From: Spirochaetales bacterium
GTDB lineage: Bacteria > Spirochaetota > Spirochaetia > JABEVK01
DNA: 64,000 nucleotides
Reading direction: 5' to 3'
Assembly (NCBI GenBank): GCA_947478845.1
Contig: CANJXC010000003.1
Span: 241,659-305,658 of the forward strand
Part shown: positions 51,880 to 58,805 of the stretch, piece by piece
Layout of the letters: each line of letters opens with the position of its first letter
Numbering within the stretch: position 1 is the first letter of the stretch
The notes under the pieces: model-generated
The model's input: the letters and a program-made list of their open reading frames with translations, nothing else
What the model was told of the DNA's origin: nothing
Database searches by the model: none
Translations under genes and position numbers: made by a program

Positions 51880-51909
51880 CTTATACCGCCCTTTCAGGGT
51901 GAGGGTCAA
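51880..51909 (-). promoter_or_regulatory. Promoter of the CarH-like regulator
   Basis: Minus strand: TTGACC (51909-51904), 18-bp spacer, TATAAG (51885-51880). The -10 ends 7 bases before ATG 51873, so a leaderless transcript is expected. Confidence 0.55.
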
Positions 51910-51923
51910 AGGGTTAAGGCTGT

Positions 51924-51949
51924 CTAACAAAGGCTAACAGGTTTGTTAG
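51924..51949. promoter_or_regulatory. Inverted-repeat operator between regulator and rhodopsin
   Basis: CTAACAAA and TTTGTTAG (51924-51931 and 51942-51949) form a perfect 8-bp inverted repeat with a 10-base spacer. A further CTAACA at 51934-51939 stands 10 bp after the first. It lies between the two divergent promoters and is the best candidate site for the MerR-type regulator. Confidence 0.65.
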
Positions 51950-51957
51950 ATACAAGC

Positions 51958-51986
51958 TTGACGGCTCAATGAAGGAGGTTTATCGT
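51958..51986 (+). promoter_or_regulatory. Promoter of the rhodopsin gene
   Basis: TTGACG (51958-51963), 17-bp spacer, TATCGT (51981-51986). The start point would be near 51993, giving a leader of about 58 nt before GTG 52051. The inverted-repeat operator is 8 bp upstream of the -35. Confidence 0.65.
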
Positions 51987-52050
51987 TCTGGTTACCCTGC
52001 GGAACGAGACGTTTGTCGAGAAACCGCAAAATAGATTAAGGAGGATTTCA

Positions 52051-52878
52051 GTGCTCAGTCTTGATTTTGCCCAATACCAGACCGTTTATAACGTTCTGTC
52101 GTTCGGCTTGGCCTCAATGGGGGCCACTCTTGTGTTCCTTATGGCGGTTCAGGGCCGTGTTTTGCCCCGCTACCGTCAGGCCTTGGTAGTGTCGGCTATC
52201 GTTTGTCTGATTGCCGCTTATCACTACATCCGTATTTTCAATTCCTTCACCGAAGCCTACGTGGCCAAGGATGCGGGAGCTGCGGTGAGCGCCGTCGGTG
52301 CCGTGAGCTATTTCCTGGTCAATGGCCCCGGCTTCAACGAAGCTTACCGCTACATTGACTGGCTCCTCACCGTGCCTCTGCTCTTGTTCGAAACCATTGC
52401 CGTCTTGGCCTTGGCGCCTGCGCTCCGGTCGAACCTGATGTGGAAGTTGATCCCTGCTGCTGCCTTGATGATCGTTTTGGGCTATCCCGGCGAGATTTCG
52501 TTGGATAACACAGTTCGCGCCATCTGGGGTGCCTTGTCGACTATCCCGTTCCTCTACATTCTCTACGTTCTGTGGGTTGAGCTCGGACGCTCTCAAGCCT
52601 CACAGCCGGAACAGGTCCGCAAAGACCTCAACGTGCTGCGGTTGCTGCTCTTGGCCACCTGGGGTGTTTACCCGATCGCTTACCTCATGCCTCAGCTGGG
52701 CTTCAGCGGAGCCGACGCCTTCGTGTACAAGCAAGTGGGCTACTCCGTCGCCGACGTGCTGGCCAAGTGTCTGTTCGGGCTCTTGATTTACAAGATCGCC
52801 CGCGAGAAGAGCTTCCATGACGACCATGCCTTCGCCGATCAGGAAGTCAAGGCCGCTCCTTCCTCCGAGTCGAAATAA
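52051..52878 (+). CDS. Light-driven proton-pump rhodopsin, xanthorhodopsin/Gloeobacter-rhodopsin type
   Basis: 275 residues with seven membrane helices. Retinal Lys239 and Asp235 are in helix G (YSVADVLAKCLFG). Helix C reads RYIDWLLTVPLLLFE: acceptor Asp103, Thr107 and carboxylic donor Glu114 (DTE pattern), with Leu111 at the colour switch, so green absorption is expected. His58 in helix B (AAYHYIRIF) pairs with the acceptor. Gly160 in IWGALSTIPFLY is where Gloeobacter rhodopsin has the glycine that opens the carotenoid-antenna window; proteorhodopsins have Trp there. The spacing Asp-Gly (57) and Asp-Lys (136) equals that of Gloeobacter rhodopsin. Consensus AAGGAGG precedes GTG 52051. Confidence 0.95.
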   Translation: MLSLDFAQYQTVYNVLSFGLASMGATLVFLMAVQGRVLPRYRQALVVSAIVCLIAAYHYIRIFNSFTEAYVAKDAGAAVSAVGAVSYFLVNGPGFNEAYRYIDWLLTVPLLLFETIAVLALAPALRSNLMWKLIPAAALMIVLGYPGEISLDNTVRAIWGALSTIPFLYILYVLWVELGRSQASQPEQVRKDLNVLRLLLLATWGVYPIAYLMPQLGFSGADAFVYKQVGYSVADVLAKCLFGLLIYKIAREKSFHDDHAFADQEVKAAPSSESK

Positions 52879-52916
52879 CTGCTCGGGCTTTCGAACAAAA
52901 GGTTTGGACTTAGCTA

Positions 52917-52950
52917 GAAGGCGGGTGCTACGGCACCCGCCTTCTTTTAT
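52917..52950 (+). terminator. Strong intrinsic terminator after the rhodopsin gene
   Basis: A perfect 12-bp stem GAAGGCGGGTGC/GCACCCGCCTTC with loop TACG, then TTTTAT. It ends the single-gene rhodopsin transcript 39 bp after the stop. Confidence 0.95.
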
Positions 52951-53049
52951 TCACCACTTCCATTGCCGTCAATAAGTGCTCCCTAGGCTAGCGACTCTTC
53001 ATCAGTTCTGCTAGAATCGTTTCGAGTGTGATCCGCAAGGAGCTTTTCT

Positions 53050-54054
53050 GTGACTACCATTAAGGATATCGCCAAGCGAGCTGGCGTATCTATTTCTACC
53101 GTTTCCTACTCGCTCAATGGGATTCCGAAGGTCAATCCGGAAAAACGGGATAGAATTCTGGCCCTTGCCAAGGAAATGGGCTATTACCCCAACAAGCAGG
53201 CCCGCAACCTAAAAATGGGATCTTCCCGACGTATTGGTGTGTTTACCAATGAACTGGGAAGTTCGTGCCTCGGTGCCATCATGCGGGGCATTCAGGAGGC
53301 CTTGTCTGGGTACGACTACGACGTCCTTGTGGCCACCGTGAGCCGGAATAACAAAGACCGTGCGTACCGTCTGCTGCGAGAAAAATGGCTGGATGGCGCC
53401 ATCATGCACAACTCCGCCGACATTGACCTCGATTTGCTCCAAACTGCCGGCGAAATCTGTCCCTTGGTGTTGATGGACCGGGAGCCTAACCTCGACGTAC
53501 TTGGAATTAGCAACATCTGCACGATGACGATCGATAACGAGTTTGCCACAAAAGAGCTCACCGAGCGCTTGGTCGCCAACGGCAGAAAAAAGTTCCTTTT
53601 TCTCGGAGGAACTCATGGCTCTTACGACAACCTAATGAGGTTTGAGGCCTTCCGAAAAGTGCTGCAAGGCGCAGGAATCCTCTTTGATCCCTCGTGGTAC
53701 GTAGAGGGGAACTTTACTGAGGCGTTGGGCTATTCCCAAATGGTCGCGGCCCTCGGCCAGGGAAAAGTTCCCGATGCCGTGGTAAGCGCCAACGATGAAA
53801 TGGCTATCGGTGCCCTGTTGGCCCTCGCAGAACGCGGTTTGCGTGTGCCTCAAGATGTCGCAGTAACCGGATTTGACGATAACGAGTTTGCCCGGCACTG
53901 CGCACCCCCCTTAACCACCGTATTCTACGACCGAGTAGGTATGGGCGCGAAGTCTGTCCATGCCTTGATGGACATGCTCCAAGGAAAGAATGAGAACCAT
54001 CAGATTCTCATCCCCACACAGTTGGTGCTACGGAGCTCCTGCGGTACCGCCTAA
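53050..54054 (+). CDS. LacI-family transcriptional regulator
   Basis: 334 residues. The HTH and hinge TTIKDIAKRAGVSISTVSYSLNG is exact LacI; a periplasmic-binding-like sugar domain follows (GIFTN-type RIGVFTNELG, TGFDDNEFARHCAPPLTTV). GTG 53050 has AAGGAG 7 bases upstream. It heads the glycan locus, and GAAACGTTTC palindromes, classic for this family, stand in the promoters of the downstream genes. The half-like AATCGTTTCGA just before its own start suggests self-control. Confidence 0.93.
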   Translation: MTTIKDIAKRAGVSISTVSYSLNGIPKVNPEKRDRILALAKEMGYYPNKQARNLKMGSSRRIGVFTNELGSSCLGAIMRGIQEALSGYDYDVLVATVSRNNKDRAYRLLREKWLDGAIMHNSADIDLDLLQTAGEICPLVLMDREPNLDVLGISNICTMTIDNEFATKELTERLVANGRKKFLFLGGTHGSYDNLMRFEAFRKVLQGAGILFDPSWYVEGNFTEALGYSQMVAALGQGKVPDAVVSANDEMAIGALLALAERGLRVPQDVAVTGFDDNEFARHCAPPLTTVFYDRVGMGAKSVHALMDMLQGKNENHQILIPTQLVLRSSCGTA

Positions 54055-54063
54055 CGAAAAACA

Positions 54064-54092
54064 TTGACAGACCAAATCGAAACGTTTAACCT
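54064..54092 (+). promoter_or_regulatory. Promoter with LacI-type operator before the aldehyde dehydrogenase gene
   Basis: TTGACA (54064-54069), 17-bp spacer, TAACCT (54087-54092). GAAACGTTTA at 54079-54088 lies in the spacer and overlaps the -10. Confidence 0.7.
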
Positions 54093-54109
54093 AGCCACGA
54101 GGTGAAACT

Positions 54110-55564
54110 GTGAACCCCGATTTCAAAGGCCATTGGATCCACGGACGTGAACAACCTTCTCTAGCTGGCGAAAGCTTTGACGTGTTTGATCCCGGTAATG
54201 GCGAGCTTGTGGGTAAAGCTGCCCGAGGCCGGGACGCCGATGTGACAGCCGCGATTGCCAGCTCCCGTGCCGCATTTCGCTCTCGTGAATGGGCGAATGT
54301 TGACGCTCTCGTGCGGGGACGGTGGCTTGCCAAGCTCGGGCAGTTGCTCGAACGTGATAAGGACCGCCTAGCCACGCTTTTGGCCCGCGAAAATGGTAAA
54401 CCACTGGGCGACGCTCTGGGCGAAATAGGCGTAGCAGCCCGTTACTGCGAGTTTTTTGCCGGTTGGGCCGACAAACTCGACGGCCGCGAGATTCCACTCC
54501 CCGAGGGAAACTTCGCCGTCACGCGACGGGAACCCGTAGGCGTTGTGGCTCATATCATCCCGTGGAACTACCCATTAGACATCCTCTTGAGGGGCGCCGC
54601 GCCGTGTTTGGCTGCTGGGTGCACGGTGATTGCCAAGCCTGCCGAAGACACGCCGCTGGGCGCTGTCGAAGTCGCCCGGTTGGCTACCGAGGCCGGATTT
54701 CCCGATGGCGTGTTTAATGTCGTGTTGGGGTTCGGCCCCGAGGCTGGGCAAGCCCTGGTGTCTTCTCCTGAACTCGATGGAGTAGTTTTTTGCGGTTCCG
54801 CAGAAGTGGGTGTGCAGGTGCTTCATTCCACGGCCAAGAATCTTGTGCCGGTTCTTTCCTTGGAGCTTGGGGGAAAAGCCCCTTGCTTGGTCTTAGCAGA
54901 TGGAGATGCCGAAAAGGCTGCGGCCGGGTGCGCGGGCGGCTTGGTTCACAATTCCGGTCAGTCTTGCGGTTTGCGCTCGCGCCTTATCATTCCGGCGTCG
55001 AGCTTGCCCCGTGTGCTTGGCGTACTTAAAGCGCGGTTGGGCGGTGTGAAGCTCGGCCACTCGATGTCCAAACCCCAAATGGGTCCTCTGGTCAACCTGA
55101 AGCAGAGGAAAAAAGTCCTCGACGCCATCGCCCGTGGGAAGCAAGAAGGTGCCCATTTGGAGTTTGGGGGCGAAGTTCCCGACGGTAGCCTGGCTGCTGG
55201 AAGTTTCCTGACTCCAGCCGTTTTTTCGGCAGTTCAGCCGTCTATGTCGCTGGCGAAAGAAGAGATTTTTGGACCCGTACTCAGTATTCTGTGCTACCCC
55301 GACGGTGACGAAGAGGCCGGCTTGGCGCTGGCCAACGACTCTGTCTATGGCTTGTCGGCCGAACTATGGACTTCCGACCCGGGGCGCGCCATCGCCTTTG
55401 CCAGGCGCCTTAACGCTAGCCATGTCACCATCAACGGATCAGGTGGTTTCGGCCTTGAAGTTCCCTTCGGTGGTGTTGGGCAAAGTGGTTTTGGGCGTGA
55501 AGGCGGCCTCGAGAGTCTGTTGCCCTATACCCGGGTCAAAAGCCTGTTTCTCAAGACAAGTTGA
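54110..55564 (+). CDS. Aldehyde dehydrogenase (NAD(P)-dependent, betaine-aldehyde-dehydrogenase-like)
   Basis: 484 residues. IIPWNYPLDILLRGAAPCLAAGCTVIAKPAEDTP is the nucleotide-binding block; LSLELGGKAPCLVL holds the catalytic Glu, VHNSGQSCGLRSRL the nucleophile Cys, and KEEIFGPVLSI the C-terminal ALDH motif. In a glycan locus it may oxidise a sugar-derived aldehyde, for example a uronate breakdown product; the substrate is open. GTG 54110 with GAGG upstream. First gene under the LacI-type operator. Confidence 0.9.
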   Translation: MNPDFKGHWIHGREQPSLAGESFDVFDPGNGELVGKAARGRDADVTAAIASSRAAFRSREWANVDALVRGRWLAKLGQLLERDKDRLATLLARENGKPLGDALGEIGVAARYCEFFAGWADKLDGREIPLPEGNFAVTRREPVGVVAHIIPWNYPLDILLRGAAPCLAAGCTVIAKPAEDTPLGAVEVARLATEAGFPDGVFNVVLGFGPEAGQALVSSPELDGVVFCGSAEVGVQVLHSTAKNLVPVLSLELGGKAPCLVLADGDAEKAAAGCAGGLVHNSGQSCGLRSRLIIPASSLPRVLGVLKARLGGVKLGHSMSKPQMGPLVNLKQRKKVLDAIARGKQEGAHLEFGGEVPDGSLAAGSFLTPAVFSAVQPSMSLAKEEIFGPVLSILCYPDGDEEAGLALANDSVYGLSAELWTSDPGRAIAFARRLNASHVTINGSGGFGLEVPFGGVGQSGFGREGGLESLLPYTRVKSLFLKTS

Positions 55565-55613
55565 GAGCCAATAGTCCGGAGATGGCTAGGACAGACACTC
55601 CGAACGAATTTTG

Positions 55614-55656
55614 TTGACAGATTTCCGAAACGTTTCTATCATGCTAGAAACGTTTC
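55614..55656 (+). promoter_or_regulatory. Promoter with two LacI-type operators before the SDR gene
   Basis: TTGACA (55614-55619), 17-bp spacer, TATCAT (55637-55642). GAAACGTTTC occurs at 55627-55636 (in the spacer) and at 55647-55656 (over the start point), 20 bp centre to centre, two helical turns, so dimers can sit side by side on one face. Confidence 0.85.
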
Positions 55657-55679
55657 GAAGACACCGCAAAGGAAAAGAA

Positions 55680-56384
55680 ATGGACGGATTTCAAGGTAAA
55701 CGAATTGTCTTGACTGGTGCTTCCCGCGGCGTCGGTTTTGAGGCAGCCAAACTCTTTCTGGCGGCCGGCGCAGAAATAATAGGAACCGGACGTGACCCAG
55801 AGCGTTTGAAAAAGGCCACAGGAGATTTGCAGAAAATCGGCAAGTTCTATCCCGTCTTGGCAGATTTTGACAATCCGACGGCTCCGTCTGCGGTGGCCGC
55901 AGAGGTAAGCGCGCGCTGGCCCGCCCTCGATATGCTTTTGAATAACGCCGCCGTGCAAACCTACAAAAAGGATTGGGCGGGCGAGGGATTGGAGTTGTTG
56001 AACCAGCAATGGCGTTGCAACGTTTTCGCACCCCACGAGTTGATCTTTCATTTGGTAGGTTTGCTGGAAAAAGGCGATCAGCCCCGTATTGTGAATGTTA
56101 GTTCGGGCGCGGGCAATGTCCAGGCGCTGCGCACGTCGTCTGACATGCCGACCTATCGGCTTACCAAATATGCGATGGGAGGTATGACCATCCTTTGGGC
56201 CACAACCCTGAAAGGCAAAGTCGCCGTGAACTGCTTGGATCCTGGCTGGTTGAAGACCGACCTAGGGGGCCCGAATGCCCCTGGAGTTCCCGCCGATGGT
56301 GGCCAAAGAATGTGGGAAATCTGCTCTTTGCCATGGACGGAAACCGGGAAGTTCTGGTACGGCAACAAGGAGATTTCCTTTTGA
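55680..56384 (+). CDS. Short-chain dehydrogenase/reductase
   Basis: 234 residues. NAD(P)-binding TGASRGVGFEAAK, NNAA and the catalytic Tyr-Lys in PTYRLTKYAMGG are typical of classical SDR enzymes; Ser in VNVSSGAG. It would reduce or oxidise a sugar keto or hydroxy group. ATG 55680 follows AAAGGA with 7-base spacing; the frame opens earlier but over the operators. First gene of the transporter operon and translationally joined to the UPF0303 gene (TTGA overlap). Confidence 0.9.
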   Translation: MDGFQGKRIVLTGASRGVGFEAAKLFLAAGAEIIGTGRDPERLKKATGDLQKIGKFYPVLADFDNPTAPSAVAAEVSARWPALDMLLNNAAVQTYKKDWAGEGLELLNQQWRCNVFAPHELIFHLVGLLEKGDQPRIVNVSSGAGNVQALRTSSDMPTYRLTKYAMGGMTILWATTLKGKVAVNCLDPGWLKTDLGGPNAPGVPADGGQRMWEICSLPWTETGKFWYGNKEISF

Positions 56385-56860
56385 ACGCACCAACTACCTT
56401 CGCCGACTGCCTCGCGCAGGAAGACGAGCTATTGCTAGAAAACTTTTCGCAACGCAATGCGATGGAAATTGGCCTGGCCGTGATAGAAGCCGCGCTCGAG
56501 CTCACGGGCAAACCAATTGCCGTCCACGTTCAAAATCACGACCATCCGCTGTTCACGCATTTCATGGATGGCACTGGCCCGGTGAATTGGGACTGGATCG
56601 GTAAAAAGAGCAGGGTAGTTCACGTTGTTGGACACAGTTCATGGGGCGTCGGAATTGACTACCGTGAGAGAGGACTGAACTTCAACGAAGTGACCAGACT
56701 TGATCCCGAACTGTTCCGCGCGGAAGGGGGCTCCATTCCATTAATCGTCCGGAATCACGGCTGTGTGGGTAGCGTGACGGTTTCGGGCCTTTTGGGTGAT
56801 GAAGACCACGAAGTAGCCGTTGAGGGCCTCCGTCGATGGCTCAAAACTACTAAAAAATAA
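56381..56860 (+). CDS. UPF0303 / HbpS-like (heme-degrading-domain) protein
   Basis: 159 residues. DWIGKKSRVVHVVGHSSWGVG, LDPELFRAEGGSIPLIVRNHGCVGSVTVSGLLGDEDHEVAVEGL match UPF0303, a relative of the GlcG/HbpS fold. Such proteins are frequent beside sugar-acid catabolic genes but have no proven reaction. TTG 56381 is chosen because AAGGAG precedes it and it overlaps the SDR stop. A second, more distant member of the same fold closes the locus at 63211. Confidence 0.82.
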   Translation: MNAPTTFADCLAQEDELLLENFSQRNAMEIGLAVIEAALELTGKPIAVHVQNHDHPLFTHFMDGTGPVNWDWIGKKSRVVHVVGHSSWGVGIDYRERGLNFNEVTRLDPELFRAEGGSIPLIVRNHGCVGSVTVSGLLGDEDHEVAVEGLRRWLKTTKK

Positions 56861-56867
56861 CAAAATA

Positions 56868-56881
56868 TCGAAACGTTTCGA
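56868..56881 (+). promoter_or_regulatory. LacI-type operator before the transporter genes
   Basis: TCGAAACGTTTCGA, a perfect 14-bp palindrome 8 bp after the UPF0303 stop and just before the ribosome site of the first permease. It is the best match to the family consensus in the window; it may be a roadblock within the operon or mark an internal promoter. Confidence 0.85.
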
Positions 56882-56896
56882 AAATGGGAGGTTGCC

Positions 56897-57826
56897 TTGG
56901 TTGCGAATATTGCTCCACCAAAACGGATTAAAAAAGCCAATTGGGGCTTGCTGGTGATGATGGTCCCTGGGTTTGTAGCCCTGTTCGCCTTCAGCATCCT
57001 CCCCATGTTTGGTATTTTCATCGCCTTCAAGAACATTGACTACGAAAAGGGACTTCTCGGAAGCGACTGGGTTGGTCTCGACAACTTCCAGTTCTTTGTA
57101 GCGACGCCCGACGCCTTCGTGATCACCTTCAACACGATTGCCTATAACTTGGTATTTCTCGCAGTCGGGACCGCTGCTGCTCTTGCGGTGGCACTTGGAC
57201 TGGAGAATCTGCGGGCAAAAAAGGCCACAAGGTTCTACCAGGCCATCATGTTTTTGCCCTATTTCCTTTCTTGGGTGGTAGTGAGCAACCTCGTGTTCGC
57301 CCTGTTGTCGGTCGATCAGGGAGTATTCAACCGTCAGATTGTCCAACCCCTCGGCGGCGAGGAGATCTATTGGTACAACCGGCCCGAACTCTGGCCCTAC
57401 ATTCTGACGTTTGCCAACCTTTGGAAGTACGTAGGCTACACCAGCGTGATTTATCTCGCTGCCATGATGAGCATCGACCCGGGCTACATCGAGGCCGCTT
57501 CGCTGGAGGGGGCAAACCGGTCCCAAATCGTCAGGCGCATCATCCTTCCGCTGATTTCGAACGTCATCATCATTCTGGTGCTCCTGCAGATCGGCAAGAT
57601 CTTCTTCTCGGACTTTGGACTCTTCTACAACGTGACCATGAACATGGGTTCGCTATTTCCGACAACGCAGACCATAGATACCTACGTTTACCGAACTCTG
57701 ATGAACATGGGTGATCTGGGAATGTCGTCGGCGGCCGGTCTGTACCAGTCCGTTGTTGGCTTCGTGATTGTTGTTTTGGCCAATCTGGTCGTCAAAAAAA
57801 TCGACCCAGAAAAGAGTCTGTTCTAA
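56897..57826 (+). CDS. Sugar ABC transporter permease (LplB/UgpA type)
   Basis: 309 residues with six membrane segments. WGLLVMMVPGFVALFAFSILPMFGIFIAFKN is the first helix; the EAA loop SIDPGYIEAASLEGANRSQIVRRIILPLI contacts the ATPase. LplB-like permeases import oligosaccharides or uronic-acid oligomers. TTG 56897 follows GGGAGG with 6-base spacing. It pairs with the next permease; no ATPase gene is in the locus, so a shared MsmX-type ATPase must serve. Confidence 0.92.
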   Translation: MVANIAPPKRIKKANWGLLVMMVPGFVALFAFSILPMFGIFIAFKNIDYEKGLLGSDWVGLDNFQFFVATPDAFVITFNTIAYNLVFLAVGTAAALAVALGLENLRAKKATRFYQAIMFLPYFLSWVVVSNLVFALLSVDQGVFNRQIVQPLGGEEIYWYNRPELWPYILTFANLWKYVGYTSVIYLAAMMSIDPGYIEAASLEGANRSQIVRRIILPLISNVIIILVLLQIGKIFFSDFGLFYNVTMNMGSLFPTTQTIDTYVYRTLMNMGDLGMSSAAGLYQSVVGFVIVVLANLVVKKIDPEKSLF

Positions 57827-57836
57827 GAGGATTTCC

Positions 57837-58733
57837 ATGGTAGCCCGCAAACGCTTTGACCTGTCTACGATTGCCAAACACACCACCTTCCTCGTGCTCT
57901 GTTTCCTTTGCCTTTATCCGCTGGCCTTGGTGTTGGGAATCTCGTTTTCGGACGAATTGGAAATCGCAAAAAGTGGGTTCAGCGCTATTCCCGTGAAGTT
58001 CAGCACTAAGGCCTACGAGTTTCTCTTCACTTCAGCTGATACCGTTATTCGCGCCTATGCGCTCACCATTTTTGTCACCGTCGTGGGCACGGCGGTCAGT
58101 ACGCTCATCATCGCTATGTTCGCTTATCCCCTTTCGCGCAAGGACTTCCGGGAGAGAAAGTTCTTTAACGGCACCATCATTCTCACGATGCTGTTCAGCG
58201 GCGGGTTGATTCCTTGGTTCATGGTGTGTGTCAACGTTCTGCACATTAACGACACCGTTTTGGCGTTGATTCTCCCCTACCTCATGAGCCCCTGGTACGT
58301 GGTCATCATGCGAACCTTCTTCAAGTCCAGCATTCCCGATTCCATTGTTGAATCGGCCAAAATGGACGGTGCAGGCGAACTGAAGATTTTCTTCTCGATC
58401 GTTATCCATTTGGCCGCGCCGGGGATGGCGACCATCGCTCTTTTCAACACCATCACCTACTGGAACGACTACTGGATCAACATGACCCTAGTCAACGATC
58501 CGATGCTCTACAACCTCCAGTTTCTGATGATGCGGGTGCAAATGAACATCCAGTACCTCTCGGCAAATGCCGCCAACCTCGGTGCCGCCTCGGCCGAAAT
58601 TGTCCGCAACCTACCCTCCCGTTCGGCACAAATGGCCATGACCATCATCACCATCGGCCCCATCGTTTTGGCCTACCCGTTCTTCCAGCGTTTCTTTGTG
58701 AAAGGAATCACGATTGGATCACTCAAAGAATAG
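57837..58733 (+). CDS. Sugar ABC transporter permease (LplC/YtcP type)
   Basis: 298 residues with six membrane segments and the EAA loop IPDSIVESAKMDGAGELKIFFSIVIHLAAPG. The N-terminal TFLVLCFLCLYPLALVLGISFSDELEI and C-terminal YPFFQRFFVKGITIGSLKE match the second permease of carbohydrate importers of the LplABC kind. ATG 57837 has GAGG 6 bases upstream. It is 10 bp after the first permease. Confidence 0.92.
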   Translation: MVARKRFDLSTIAKHTTFLVLCFLCLYPLALVLGISFSDELEIAKSGFSAIPVKFSTKAYEFLFTSADTVIRAYALTIFVTVVGTAVSTLIIAMFAYPLSRKDFRERKFFNGTIILTMLFSGGLIPWFMVCVNVLHINDTVLALILPYLMSPWYVVIMRTFFKSSIPDSIVESAKMDGAGELKIFFSIVIHLAAPGMATIALFNTITYWNDYWINMTLVNDPMLYNLQFLMMRVQMNIQYLSANAANLGAASAEIVRNLPSRSAQMAMTIITIGPIVLAYPFFQRFFVKGITIGSLKE

Positions 58734-58760
58734 GTAGCGTCTGTTTCCCATTGGTTTCCA

Positions 58761-58777
58761 ACACGCAGTTTGCGTGT
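58761..58777 (+). promoter_or_regulatory. Hairpin before the binding-protein gene
   Basis: ACACGCA, loop GTT, TGCGTGT: a perfect 7-bp stem between permease and binding protein, followed by CAAAAAAG rather than T. It is more likely an mRNA-processing or stability hairpin than a terminator. Confidence 0.55.
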
Positions 58778-58805
58778 CAAAAAAGATTGTTTCGAGGAGA
58801 AAGAG

